In this document: positions 9,561-21,300 of the stretch, one piece after another
How the letters are laid out: every line of letters starts with the position of its first letter
Position numbering within the stretch: position 1 is the stretch's first letter
From: Effrenium voratum
Lineage: Eukaryota > Sar > Dinophyceae > Suessiales > Symbiodiniaceae
DNA: 64,000 bases
Assembly (NCBI GenBank): GCA_963377175.1
Contig: CAUJNA010003503.1
Coordinates: 1-64,000, forward strand
Direction of reading: 5' to 3'
The notes under the pieces: model-generated
Seen by the model: the letters and a program-made list of their open reading frames with translations, nothing else
Databases searched by the model: none
What the model was told of the DNA's origin: nothing
Position numbers and translations under genes: made by a program

Positions 9561-11841
9561 GGTATATATGCACGTATTGTGTGTGGTCAGTGGGTGTGGT
9601 TCGTGTTTTGGCTTATTACCAGGGCTGGAACACAGCCCTGGCTGAAGCTTCTGACATTGTTCGTTATGTGGCATCTTTGTTGTATGTTGACTGAGCCAAA
9701 CAGCCCAAGGCGCAGTTGGGCATTGTCTTCCTGTGGTTTGGCATGAAGCGGGGTCCGGCTGGAACTAAGGCTTCATGCTTGAACTAAGGACATCTTCATG
9801 AAGAACTGAGGCTTCAGCTTGAACTAAGGACTCCAAGGCGCCAGCAGGAATTGAGGCTCCAAAACAAATTTACGCTCCAGCTCGCATAAGCCCCAAGCTG
9901 GCCCGCGCAAACCCCTTGATGGTCCCCCTGAGTGCCGGCTGATGTTTGAGCTGCTGGGTTGCAGCAAAAACATGATTGGAAACTCCTCGATGCTGGGAAA
10001 CTGACGAGCGACCCCAATCTCGTGAGCTGCAAAAACAACTCTTGGTTTTGCATTGAAGTTGGCAAGCTGCGCATGCGCGTAAGGTATGACAACTGTCCAC
10101 CATTGCAATAGATGACGAACATGCGTCCAATGTAGTAGAGATAGCAAGGGCTGTTTGGGATGGTGAGCTTCCAAGTTGGCCTGGCCCACACGAAGACCTG
10201 ACCTGCAGATCTACATGTTCAACTTGCAGACCAGCTGCCATCGCAGAACACGGGTCCGAGGGGAGGGGGGGAAGGCCAGGGCAAACGCAACAATATATTG
10301 TCACTGCACCTCCAACATCCACAACTTCAGATCAGGGGCTTCACAAAGCTCATTTGCCAGTAAAGCTCAACTGGTCATCATTGAGGGGCTGAAGATTCAA
10401 GGGAGGCATTTTGCTGGCCATTGCAACTACCCCTTCATCCCACACTGTAAACACAAACAGCTGGCTCTCCAAGTCCTGCTAATGCTCAGGCATCATCCTG
10501 CATACTGATTGCAAATCAGTGAAACAACCAACAACCTCAAGGCCATCACAGAACTAAGTTGAAGGGCAGACCCTCATTTGTTCATTCATGATTTTCAGAA
10601 AGAGCCAAACTGCTGTTTCAAGAAACACCAGCATGCATGGCAAAACGCACCAAGCCAACCAAGACATCCACAGGCTGGCAAAGCACACCAAGCCAACTTA
10701 GATATCCACAACCTTTCATCATAATACAAGTTTGACGTGGTGAGGTTCCAATGCAAAGTTGACGTGTTAGGGAGTAATGCCTCTGCGTGCAGGTGAAATA
10801 GAAGTGGCAAAGCCTGTGCTCACACCCGCCGATGACAACAGTCATGTCTTAGTGTGTGCATGCGTTGTTGTGTGATTGTATCTACACCTATATTGTGTGA
10901 ACATGCACAACAACATGGCAGCATTTCTCATTGACCGTAGCTTCGGTGTAGTGAGCCTGAGGCACTGCGGGGTCTGGCGCAGGGCAGGGGAGGGAGGATT
11001 GCAGTGTGCTTACAGACACACTCATCAAGTGTAGTTGCTTCTTTATGGGCTAGTCAATAACAAACCTTTTGACACATGTTCTCACATTTGCTTGCAGCAG
11101 GAAAAGGCTCAGCAACCTCCAGGCCTTGCATCAATTTGAGATGTTCTTCCAGTGCTTCTTTGCAGCACTGCATCATCAACCATTCCTGGCGGCTATGACA
11201 TGATCCCCTGTGGCAGGGATCATGCCCCCACCCACAGGCTCCCAAAGAAGCTTGTTGGTGGTAAGGAACAATTGCAGGTCTCTCATTGGAAGGGCTCTGT
11301 TTCAGCCAAAGTATATCAGATGCACACCTGGCATTCATCACATAATCATTGATGAGGCACGTTTGCTGTTCAAGACATCCAGAAAGTAGCCCACATCATG
11401 TGCCAGACGATTGCAAAAGATGGGTGGCAAGACCTGAAAAAATCGCATAAGCTCTGCAAACTTAGGTGTTCAAATATTCATGTTGCAGGGTTACCTTTGT
11501 TTCTCTTTTTGGCATCAGCCACAGGGGGAGCTGGCTAAGGCTTGAACACCTGATGGCCCCTAAGGCCCCCTAAGCCCTAAGCCAAAACTGCCACGCAAGC
11601 CCAGACAGGTTACAGCCACTATGGGAAGACAACACGTGTGGTCACTGGCTTTGGGTCCTTCACATGCAGCCCTACAGGCAGTGATTCTCCAGATGCTTGG
11701 AGCCCAGAGCAGCCAGGCACACTTGCAGGGGAGCTAGTGCAGCATTATACCTAGCACACATGTTCGCAGCTTGTGTTCCAAGACCACTGGTATATCCTGG
11801 CACCCTTTTTTTTCTCACAGCACCCTTGCCAGGTTGAAACG
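9561..11841. other. Left arm segment without a recognised gene
   Basis: Open frames exist on both strands (for example minus-strand 10189-9824, 121 residues, identical in the right arm), but the arms are so alike that conservation says little. No domain is recognised. From 10692 on, this is the block absent from the right arm and present in inverted orientation at 29276-30926. Confidence 0.4.
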
Positions 11842-12610
11842 TCACTGGTGCTTTTGGCCTTTCAGCTGCTTCTTCAGAGCTCGGACCTGCTGCTCTGCTT
11901 CTTGCAACTTTTTCTTAAGTGCTGCTTTGTCGTCTTCAAGCACCTTCTTTGCCTCACACGGCAAGAGATCAGACAGCGCAAACAGACAGAGACAACATCA
12001 ATCAGAAATGCTCAGCACACACATGCACACAGCATCATCACCTTCTCTTCTTCTTCCAGCTTTTTCTTCCAGATCTGCAATCAAACAGCGTGCGCAGAGA
12101 CAACGCAAGAACACATGTTCAGCACACACATGCAAACATCATCGCCTGCTCCTCGCTCTCCAGTTTTTTCTTCCACACTATAAGGTGGCGCTCAAGAGTC
12201 TTATCAGTCGCACATTCGAGAGCTGTAGCACGTTTCTCTGCGTCCTGCTTCTCCTTCTTCAGCAGCCCTTGCGCTGAAATGCTGTTGTTTCTCTCCGCCC
12301 ACAACTTGTTTTTCAGCGATGCCACCTCCTTCTCGCAAGCTTCAATCTGCTTCTGGAAGCCCTCAGTGAGCTTCTTCTTCTCCTCCTGAAAATCCTCCTT
12401 CACCTTCTTCATCTCCTCCTTAAACTCCTGCTCTCTCTTACGCTTTTCGCGACGCCTCTCGTCCGCCATCTCTTTGGCCAAAGGAGTGCCAAACGCAAGA
12501 ATGAGCCAAGCTTCGAGCAACACGAGCGACAAGCCGACGACCAAGCATGCCAATAGCAAACTGGCCCAGCATCTTGTGAGCCGCACATCATGAGGCCAGC
12601 CCCAGGCCAA
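11842..12610 (-). CDS. Membrane-anchored coiled-coil protein, three exons (complete copy)
   Basis: Exon 1 runs to 12146, exon 2 is 12074-12042 (33 bp, 11 codons) and exon 3 is 11952-11842, ending in TGA. All junctions are phase 0. Intron 1 has GC-AG ends and intron 2 GT-AG ends. The protein starts with a hydrophobic segment (WASLLLACLVVGLSLVLL), a likely signal anchor, followed by a long Lys/Glu/Arg-rich coiled coil (KEMADERRREKRKREQEF onwards) to GQKHQ. No ATG precedes the membrane segment: the frame opens after a stop and reaches a TTG at 12610. The first ATG in frame is 12469 (MADERRR), so either the anchor is read from an upstream exon or the real protein begins at 12469. Exon 2 (IWKKKLEEEEK) duplicates the end of exon 1 (VWKKKLESEEQ). 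The function is unknown; a structural or scaffold role is only a guess. Confidence 0.6.
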
Positions 12611-15212
12611 GGTGTTCAGGCATCACATTGGCACATAGCACCCACGCTCCTCTTTTTTGTTGCTACAGCGCATTGAAAGTGAAGTCACGAATCCCGCCCG
12701 CAGCCAAGTTACCGCATGTAAATCCATGTTCCAGGGCCTGGCGTGGCGAGGTGTAAACCAACATGCCCCTCACAGCCAACGCCCCTCTTATTGTCTTTCT
12801 TGCACCAGGCCCTGGCAGAATTGGAGCCCGCTGCATCCCACTACGATAGGGGCTTCCGTGCAAAACCAAATAAAGACCCAACAGCTCATTCTTCTTCTTT
12901 GCATTTGATGCTGAGGCTGAACGACTGGTGATGCTCACCATCCTCATTGTCACCCTGGCAGGGCCCTCAACCAGCCTAGCCAGGATGTGGGAAAGGCCGA
13001 TTGACACGTCAACAGGGGCTATTTCCTTATTACAAAAGCCTATTTCCTCAGTACCAGGAGGACTCCCTTGTGTCACAAGATGTAAGGTGGAACAAGCAAA
13101 GCTGGCAAATCATGGGCTGTGCCTCATGGGCTTGCATTTGCAAACCCTGGCTCGAAACACAGCTGGTGATGTGCAAGTTGAACATGAAACCACCAGGGGA
13201 CCGCAGGATTCCACTTTCCAGGATTCCATGTTGGGTACACTTTTTTGACCGCAGCCAATCACAGCCATGTATCCGTGGCCGTGGCGTGGCGCCCTGGTCA
13301 ACTTTGGCACGATCAATGTGAACGTGGGCGGAGGCAAGACTCCATCAGACCGGCGGCGCGAACCCCGTCTGCAAAAAGTAGGCATGGAGGCGGGGTAACT
13401 TGTACATCTTCCAGGGCCTTGTGGGGGCTCTGCTTGTGGACATGACTATGCAGGGCCCATGCGCCATTCTCAAAATTCTTAGCCATGTTGGCTTCCCTTG
13501 CAAAAAAACGTGTCATACTTGACACCGCAGCAGAGCTCTCAGGATGAGCGGCGCCGCAAGAACATGGTTGTCCATGGCCACTTCGGGCAGCCTGGCATAC
13601 GTGTTGGGCTTCACATGCGACTCTCCTAAAAACTGGGGCATGTTCCATATAGAAATGATTAATGCCAAAACCAAGAACTGGATGTTCACTCTTACTCGAC
13701 TGTTTGGTGGGAAATTGAGAGGAGGCATGTGAAGGGATCTTATCTGAGGGCCACTGCCTGATGAGCCTCAGCCTCCCAACGAGCCGGGGCAGTCGCATCT
13801 TGGCTCTTTGTTCTTGACTCAAACAACCTTACAGTTGTTGGGGAAACGTGCCTTGTTCCACATGGCCTTGAGCGCCTCAGATCACGGCCTCCTGGTGCTG
13901 CTGAACAGCATCTTGGCAGCTTCAGCCACCCAACACACAGTCTCCAAAGTTGCGCTGAAATCCCATGATCTTTCCACAACTTGAAGTAGCTGGTCTTTGA
14001 AAGGTTCAGTCAGGCAGCCAGGCATATTGCATGGCATCTCAGGCGAGGCTCAAAGCGATCCTGGAGCGATGGGCCTTTTGAGGCTGTGGAGCCTGCAGAG
14101 CCTGCAGAGGCGAGGAGGCTGAGGAGCCTGAGCATCTTGGCATGGGTCGCCCCTCAACACACCTTGGCTAACACCTTATCTGATCACACCACCGTGGCAT
14201 CACTCACGACCTTGATCTTTTGCCTGCTGAAACCCTCTGTTCTGCCAGGACCTTGGTAGACTCAGGCATAGTGTGTGTGTGTCCTCTCAGGCATGTGGAA
14301 GAACACCTGGAGATCATCAGCGATGGGGAGCAGCATCTGGGCAGCAGTTTTAGCCCCCCAACATGCCTAGGCTAACAAATATTTTGTTCCTGAACTAGAT
14401 CAAGCGATGTCATGTGGCTCTTAGCTCCAAACTGAATCTATGCTTGAACTTCAATCCCTTGGAACATCTGGTCTTGTCAGGCATGAGCCTGTGGAAGAAG
14501 AGGAGCAGGAGGAGGAGGACGAGTGTCTTGACAGAGAGGGCGGGAGTTTTTGTGATGCTGGGCTCAGGGGTGTGCCAAGTGTTTGTCAGTTTTCCTGGCT
14601 CCATCTGAGGCAGCTGTTTCAGCAGCAGCTTGAGCGGCACCGCATCTCGGAGCTGGTGGTCGCGCAGTGCCCCTTCTTTGTGGGGCCATTCTTGGAGGTC
14701 ACCAGTCTGCATTCATCAGTGTGCTCCTGATTCAATTCAGATTTCTGTGTGCTCACGCTTGACTCACTGAATTTAGTCTGCTGATGCTAAGATGGAGCCA
14801 CTCCGGCACCTCATGCAGATCCTCCCGAAGATTGTGAACTGTCAGAAGAAAGAGCACCTTGGAGAGAAAGTGTAGCAAATAGGTCGAACCCCCAAAGTTT
14901 GGCCCGTGAAACGGACCCAGAGCGAGGGGCCATTTGGAACCCCTCAAGTTTGGCCCGCGAAACGGCCCCCTGCAGAAGTTGACCCAGTTTGGCCCCAAAC
15001 CCTTCTTTGCAGCATTGGTTAAAAGAGGAGCCGCTGATTCTTAAAGGCTCATCAGCCAACCGTTTCTATCAATTCGCAAGAGCTCACCCCCCTCAGCTCC
15101 CCCCCCCCCGCTTCGCCGAGTTGGCCGAAGTGTAGGAAGCTTGGCACCTTCGTAGATGGCTGCTTAGCGTTTTGCATTGCACCACCCAAGGGCAGCAGCG
15201 GCGGAGCGGGAG
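12611..15212. other. Left arm segment with CCAGG-palindrome elements, no firm gene
   Basis: Two palindromes (CCAGGGCCTGG at 12731-12741 and CCAGGCCCTGG at 12805-12815) bracket a short unit whose relatives recur in introns nearby. Open frames at 13313-13822 (minus) and 14410-14712 (minus) read like protein in places (for example RDHQLRDAVPLKLLLKQL), but the first is shifted by small indels in the other arm, so I do not call genes. Near 14880-14970 the phrase TTTGGCCCG(T/C)GAAACGG(A/C)CC is repeated twice. Confidence 0.4.
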
Positions 15213-16607
15213 ATGGCGGCGGTTTGGGGGGCCAAATTCACGGCGGCCAACCCGAACCACCTGAAAAAGGACCTGCAGGGGCAACTTGGTTTCAACGCGA
15301 CGCGATGTTTGTTTATTGGCTGGACGTATGGCTGTTGAACCAAAGTTTTGTTCTCATGCAAGAAGAAAAGAACTATCAAAGGACACCTCGTCCCCCCGCC
15401 CCCCCGCAGTCAAGCCTGACACTATGCGTGCTAATGTTTTTTTTAGTCATTCAAGTTTTGCATTAGTTCTTCTTCTTTGCCCAATTTTTGATACGTTGGG
15501 TCCTGGCTGCGTTGATTCCAACTGAAGCGTGCATTGGCTTCCCTCTTCTTTTAAAGGCAACAGTCCATGTTCCAGGGCCTGGCATGGTAATGTGCCTGTT
15601 TGCATTCCCCTGACCACCAAGGACTCCCCTTTTTAAAATCCAGGCCCTGGCAGAAACAAGATCCACGACAATATGTTTTGAACTTTGGGGTGTGCATGAG
15701 TTAAGCCTACACAGGTTTTGATTTGTGCCACACACCATATCATAGCCTCTCTCGATGCTTCACTTCTGCCAGTTGCCTAATGGTCACGGCAGTTCTTCAC
15801 CTAGTGGGGGGCACCACCTTCTGCGTCAGCAGCTTCTGAAACATAAGTTTGCGCGACAGGCGCTATCCTTCGTCAGGGTGGTGGCAAAGGTAGGGGCCGA
15901 ACTCCGCATATCTTTTACGAAATTGATGTGCGCCCTGCCCGGAACTTGTTTTTCCAGGCCCTGGCCAAAATCAGGACCCACTATTTTATGTGGAGTGTCA
16001 TTACCTGCCCTTGGCTTTGCTGTGTTCCAAATCCCGGTTGCGTTGTTTCCAAACATTGAAGTGTGCATTGGCTTCACTCCTCCTTTGTTGATGAGTCAAT
16101 CAACATTCCCCTCAGCACCAATAAATACCAAGTCCAGTAGTGGAATTTCTCTGCAGAATCCACCAGAACCCACCCCTAAAGCTCAATGCATCCTTAGGTG
16201 GCGCAGCGCTCTGGCGCCAGTTCAGGTGTGGGTTGAGCAACGAGATGGGCCGATCTACTGCCACTGCAACGCGGGCCAGGTTCGCTCGGTGATGGTCACG
16301 ATCCTTCTCGTTTCCCTGGGCTGCAACATCCAGCATCGCTATGGGAAGGTTCGGGAGGTCATGGAGACCTTCGGCGAGCTGCCCGCCAGCAAGTTCATGC
16401 AAGTCTGCGTGTCTGTTTGCTCATGTGACACGTCGCAAGCTCAAGTCAGCATGCTTCCTCAGGACGCTTCGCTTCTTGAAGGAGAACGAGGCGGTGATCT
16501 GGCCAAGGCCAAGGCCGAAGAAGCGAGGCTTGGCTGCAGCAATCGAAGTCTTTCATCGAAGTCAGCTCCAAACTTGGACTCGTCCATTGTCTTGTGTCTG
16601 CAACTGA
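15213..16607 (+). CDS. Small protein with a phosphatase-type HCX5RS loop, three exons (uninterrupted copy)
   Basis: Exon 1 is 15213-15325 (ATG inside GAGATGG), exon 2 is 16198-16402 and exon 3 is 16440-16607, ending in TGA. The introns are 872 bp (GT-AG, phase 2) and 37 bp (GT-AG, phase 0), and the frame is kept throughout, giving 161 residues. Residues 59-68 read YCHCNAGQVRS: His60, Cys61 and Arg67 fit the HCX5R loop of cysteine-based phosphatases, followed by Ser68 and a hydrophobic helix (VTILLVSLGC) as in dual-specificity phosphatases. The rest is too short for a full catalytic domain, and the general-acid Asp is not evident, so it could be a truncated phosphatase, a rhodanese-like protein or a chance match. 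Exon 3 is basic (RPRPKKRG). Intron 1 is packed with CCAGG-palindrome elements. The right-arm copy has its exon 2 interrupted. Confidence 0.5.
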
Positions 16608-17438
16608 GGACCGCGGCCTGCCGCCAACTGAGCGCGGACTGCCTGGCCTGGCGAATGAAAACAGGGGCCTGCGCAGCATGACTTGCAGCGGGTGATTTGG
16701 GTTGATGGGCCTTGCTTGTCTGCAGCTTCTTGCCCGCCCGAGGCCTGAACATCACAGCGCTGGCCCAAGAGTGCAGTCTCTGGGTCTGGGTCTTTTTGCA
16801 AGGATGTGAGATGTTGCCACCTGCAGTGTGCGAGTCATGAAGCAACACGTGTCGTCAAGCATCCTGCTCTTCGCTGTTTGAAAACCGACTTCCCCCCCTG
16901 CCATGACCAAAAGCCCTTCTTTTTCATGGGAAGCATCTTCTTGGCGAAGCAGCTGGCGTCTCCCCCACTCCCCCTGCCTCACTGTCTGCTACTCCCCTGC
17001 CTGCTGCCCAGGCACCAAGCTCCGTCGCTTGGCAGGGCAGCCTCGCCCCTCCCAGCGCACCCGCCGAGCCGAAAACAACAGAACAGCAGTCGGTTGGGCG
17101 TGCGGGTCGGGAGTGGCGGAGATGGAAGTAATGAAAGGAAGCCCCCCAAGCAGCCAACAAGTAAACTAATGGCCCTAAAGTTTACTTAAAGCTTACTTGC
17201 CAAAATCCACGTCTGGGGATACACTTGAACAAACGCTTGCACTGCCAGGCCACTGGAACATGCATCTTGTTTTTCACACGCCGTCTGAAAAATCACATGC
17301 TTCACACTTGATTGACTGGAACCAACAAGTAAGGTTTATTCAAAATGTTGACATTGGCGTCTCTTTGCATCCTCTTGTTGTATAGCTCAGCGCACATCCT
17401 GCTCCAATGTGTGAAATGAAAAATCAGGCGCTGGGTTG
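16608..17438. other. Inner end of left arm, no supported gene
   Basis: A minus-strand frame (16848-16459, with MDESKFGADFDERLRL) overlaps the phosphatase-like exon 3 in antisense; both cannot be fully coding and I prefer the spliced plus-strand model. The arm homology ends at about 17195. Position 17324-17352 matches 43007-43035, beside the other arm, in direct orientation at 25 of 29 bases. Confidence 0.4.
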
Positions 17439-18362
17439 CTATTGCCTGCGCCGCTTCAGCTCTTGACCAATGTCTCTTTGCACTTCCTTGAGATCCTTTG
17501 TCGACATCTGGGCCCAGTTGAGCTTGGACTTACCCTTTGCAAGATCAACCTCATCACAGGCTGCCTTGACATCTTTCAAGGTCAGCTGGCCATATTTGAG
17601 GTGCACCTTGACAGACCCTGGGGCATGCCTCCTTAGTGCACTTGTAGCGCATGGCTGGGAAGGGTGCGCAGCTTTTGTATAAACAGGGAATGTTAAGCCA
17701 AGATAGCCAAGCTGCGCAAATTTCATGCTCATGGCAGTGCTGAGGCCCTCTCCCATCAACTCTGTGATGAGGGTAGCTCGCCCACTGTGAGGTCGGAGCC
17801 TGGCGTACTCCTGCTCCCAGTTCTTGTTGCTGTCTTTCAGGTGCTGGAGAAACAATGGCGCCTGTTTTTTGACATGGCTGTAGATGGCATGGTAATGGAG
17901 ATGGCCATTCTTGGCCTTCTTGCGGCTGGTGAAGAGGAAGCCACTCTCTGGCAAAATATATGTGTCCTCAAGTTCAATCACTTTCTTCTTCTTCTTCTTC
18001 TCATTGCCAGCCTTGCCATGCTTATGCCCCTTTTCCCTCTTCACAGTGTAGCCAGTCTTGATAAGTGATTGCAGCCATTGAATATGCCTCTTGCGCACGT
18101 ACACATCACCTGGAAACTTCTTCCCACCAGGCGTGTCCCCTGTCACCCTGATCTTCGGTACGTCTCCCTTAATGGATATGTCCTCACGCTTCAATGTCAA
18201 GGCCTCACTGCAGCGAAGGCCAAAATTCCCAGTGAAGCTCAGGATGACAGCAATTCGTGCGCCGCAATTGGCACCCACAAACTTGATCCAATCCTCCCAC
18301 ACTGGCCTAGTCAAAGCAGGAGCTTGCCCAAGCTTCTGTTTGGTCTTCTTTCCTTTGGCCAT
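17439..18362 (-). CDS. Tyrosine recombinase (phage-integrase fold), one intron
   Basis: The frame starts at ATG 18362 (MAKGKKTKQK) and ends in TAG at 17441-17439. Removing an 84-bp GC-AG intron (17715-17632, phase kept) gives 279 residues and restores a standard tyrosine-recombinase ending: ARHAPGSVKVHLKYG. Catalytic residues are then Arg50 (GLRCSEALTL), His192 and Arg195 (PHSGRATL), His218 (ARHA) and the candidate nucleophile Tyr229 (KYG). Because 84 is a multiple of three, the unspliced frame is also open but separates the active-site parts. A Lys-rich stretch (EKKKKKKV, residues 121-128) is an insertion or nuclear signal. This family cuts and rejoins DNA through a phosphotyrosine and mobilises Cryptons, DIRS elements and fungal Starships. 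It is the first gene inside the left arm, where an element's own recombinase would sit. The gene looks intact; its activity is inferred. Confidence 0.8.
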   Translation of the reverse strand: MAKGKKTKQKLGQAPALTRPVWEDWIKFVGANCGARIAVILSFTGNFGLRCSEALTLKREDISIKGDVPKIRVTGDTPGGKKFPGDVYVRKRHIQWLQSLIKTGYTVKREKGHKHGKAGNEKKKKKKVIELEDTYILPESGFLFTSRKKAKNGHLHYHAIYSHVKKQAPLFLQHLKDSNKNWEQEYARLRPHSGRATLITELMGEGLSTAMSMKFAQLGYLGLTFPVYTKAAHPSQPCATSALRRHAPGSVKVHLKYGQLTLKDVKAACDEVDLAKGKSKLNWAQMSTKDLKEVQRDIGQELKRRRQ

Positions 18363-21300
18363 CGCGAATCGAGATCACTTGTTCAATCCGTCACTTCGCG
18401 GCCAGATGCATCTTGAGCCAAGAAGCCTGCAAATACAACATGGTGATCTTCATGCTTGCACAATATTCAGACACATTTTCCATCCGAATTGGACTGTTTT
18501 GCCTCTGAAACATGTGATGGAGGGCCCTCTCAAGTTTGAGACAAGTGCAGGCCCGGGCAACGCACTTCCCTTTGCACCCCCACCCTCGCCAGGCCTGCGC
18601 AGGCACAGGGAGGAAGGGCTTGTTGTCTTGGGTCAGACATACTTGATTTGGCTACATTTGAATTCAGTTTCACTCTGCTTCCATGCCTAGCCTCAGAAAA
18701 CATATTTGTTTTTTGGTTGGGGTTGAGCGGTGAGAGGTTCGCAGGCTGGGGACTGGAAACTTCCTGGGCATGAAAACCACTTGATTTGGCTGGTCATTTG
18801 CGTTTGCAACGGGAGTGGCTTCATGCCTTCTCCCTCAGTCTTCCACACCAACAGTCACTATTTTTTGAAGTTGGAAGGGCAGGGCTGACTGGGTTACTTT
18901 GAGTTGCAGCTATTCGTACAGTCTTAGGGGTTGGCTCAGGGTTTTCCATTCTCAGGGTCAGGCACTTTTGGATTGTCAGTGGGGGCATGCCTTCATCCTC
19001 AGACTCAGTCTTCGACACGAACCTTGATTTGCTGAACGTGCCAAGTCTGAATCTGGAATGAGGACCTTCTCACTTGAACAAATGGATGTCAGTGAAGGTC
19101 AGGGTGGAACACAACGGCGTGCAACAAGCTTTTACTGACCAAAAAAAAACAGCAATCGGCCACACAAAAAAACCCTTTATTTGATGGATTTGGCTTGTGG
19201 AACGGAAAAAAGTCCATCCCTGCAAAAACACCCCTCCCGAACCAATTCATCCATCCTCTGAGACTATGCTGTTCTGGCAACTGCAATGCCTGCTGAAGCG
19301 TGACCAGAGGTTTACACCAGCGACCAATTGATGCAGCTATTTTTGGGAAGAAGGCATTTGAAACAAGCTTGGCCTTGCAGTTGGCTGCAATTCTCCTCCC
19401 CTTGCCTTGTATGGAATGTTCTTCAGGAAACATTGCTCAGGAGAAGAATTGGGAGGACAAGGGCATAGATATCATTTCTGGGCAAGGTGTGCAAGGAATG
19501 TGTGAAGACCAGCCAGCCCTACATAAGGTCTGGCATGAGATGGTTGAATTCCAATTTTCTTACAGCAGCCACACCCCCTCCCACCCTGGAAACATCCCGC
19601 CAGTGCTCGTGCTGCTAGGCTGCAGGGGGCAGCAGGCGGCAGGAGGGATGGAGCAAGCAAAAAGATTGGTGTGACTTGCAAAACCTTAAAACCTAGAATC
19701 CTATTTGGTGAGGTGAGTTATGTTTATCATTGTGTGGACGTGGCTTACATTTTGCTTGCAGCTTCCACTATGGCCTCGACTCAACAGCTTGTTTCTGGGT
19801 TCGCCTGCATGATTGCTTCAGAGCTTGACTTTGATAGTTGTGAAGTTACAAGCCACGGCCAGTGAGGGCTTGTGTGGAAGCAGCTTCATGCCTTTTCCAT
19901 CAGTCTTCCACACTAACCCTCGCTGACATCTACTGTTTCAAGTTGGAAGGCCAGGGCTGCGCCTAGGGACTCACTGGCCATACAAAACATGCTGAGGGCA
20001 ATGGATACACAGTGTCAGCAAGCAAACTGGCTGACCAAATATTTTGATTGCCTGACAGGATGTGATTTCAAACTTCATGTCAAGAAAACCAAATTCAATC
20101 GTTTGTTGGCCCTGCAGGGCCCTGAGGCTCCTAGCCAAGCACAGGGAAGTGATCGCAGTGATTTTCAGCTGGCCTCAGGTGATTGCAATTAATTGCTAGG
20201 CCTTTTTTTGTGGATGGCCAAAATCTACAGACAGGAATGAGTTAGGTTGCAGGGAAACCATCTTATGCTACCTTGGGCATATCCATGCTCATCATGGTCA
20301 TTAGCTTCAAAGGATGCAGGATGCATGTCAACATGTGGCAGCGAAACCCACACACTTTTGTTAGGGAACTCCTTCGTCTGTGCTTTGACAGCGTGAGGGC
20401 CAGGCATCAAGAGAGATCTCAGTCACTCCAGACCAGGCAGGTTACGCTGCATTTGCTCTCCGTTGCCCCGCAGCCAGAGGAAGACCCCACGCCCTCATTG
20501 GCAACTCAAAACTCGATGTCCCTGGCACAGAAACAAGTATCAGTTCAGCAAACCAAGATAGACCAACCAACCGCACCCCTCAGCAAAAACAAGCCAGATG
20601 TGGGCACCCTCATGCCGAGGCTGAGAGTGAAGCAAGTGTCAACCTTTCTGTGTATTCATTGCGATTTCCATTAACAATTGAGTGCTGGGCCCTTGCCAGG
20701 CTGACTCGTCATCAGGGTCACAGCAGAGAACGTCATGGACAGAGTCACCAGCTGCAGCCTCAACGCAGCGTCCGCAAGCTGATGGCAAAGTTGCTCATGG
20801 CTGAGGTTCTCCAAGTCTGCTGCCTCAGCCTACTGCATCATGCATCAGTCTCTCATGCTCACTGAATCTCGCCACAATCACATGCTTGGGTGGGGTGACA
20901 ATGTGCTGGCTGAGAAGGTTGGTGGCTGCAAAGGCCAGCGCTGCCAGCAGTCATTTCATTGTTTCCGGGCGTGAAGAATAGAGGTGCATCGTTGGGGTGA
21001 CTTGACCTTGAGCCCAAGTTGCAGCTGTTAGTGCAAGCAGTCGCATGTCTTCAACTTTCATCACACATTTCCCCATGCTGGAGTCTGACAGGCGCAATCC
21101 ACTTGGCAAAGTTGAGTGCCTGGCACTCATTCGTGCCGCAACCAGTGTCCAGCAGCAGCAGTGACATTTGGCCGTGGCAAAGCTCAGTCTCTGACCCTGA
21201 ACTTTGACCCTCACAATGATAGCAACAAAGTTCAGCGGCATCGGGTTCGTCTTCTCTGCATTTCTCATACTGTTACAAAACAATCCCCAGAGGTGTTGAA

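Larger units (their letters stand above)
6480..17195 (+). repeat. Left arm of the large inverted repeat (about 10.7 kb)
   Basis: From TCTCTCTTTAGAGGGGG at 6481 to about 17195, the sequence is found again in reverse complement at 43043-53281. Over long stretches the arms differ only by scattered bases: the 125-residue frame at 9814-10191 is identical to 49217-49594, and the 160-residue frame at 6600-7082 has one difference from 52346-52828. Compared with the right arm, this arm has an extra 1.7 kb (10692-12388), lacks an 829-bp insertion and a 337-bp fold-back element, and lacks about 46 bp near 14390. Confidence 0.95.

Noticed and set aside
7430..9573. Long open frames of Tyr-Val-Cys-Met and Ile-His-Thr on both strands
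   Set aside because: They come from the 4-bp TATG period, are open in several frames at once and carry no protein-like composition. The same holds for 49805-51930.
13313..13822. Minus-strand 169-codon frame in the left arm as a gene
   Set aside because: The matching right-arm region has small indels that shift the frame within otherwise near-identical sequence, and no domain is recognised.
16459..16848. Minus-strand 129-codon frame (MDESKFGADF) as a gene
   Set aside because: It lies antisense to exon 3 of the spliced HCX5RS gene, whose exon phases join exactly; both strands being coding is unlikely. It remains a weak alternative.
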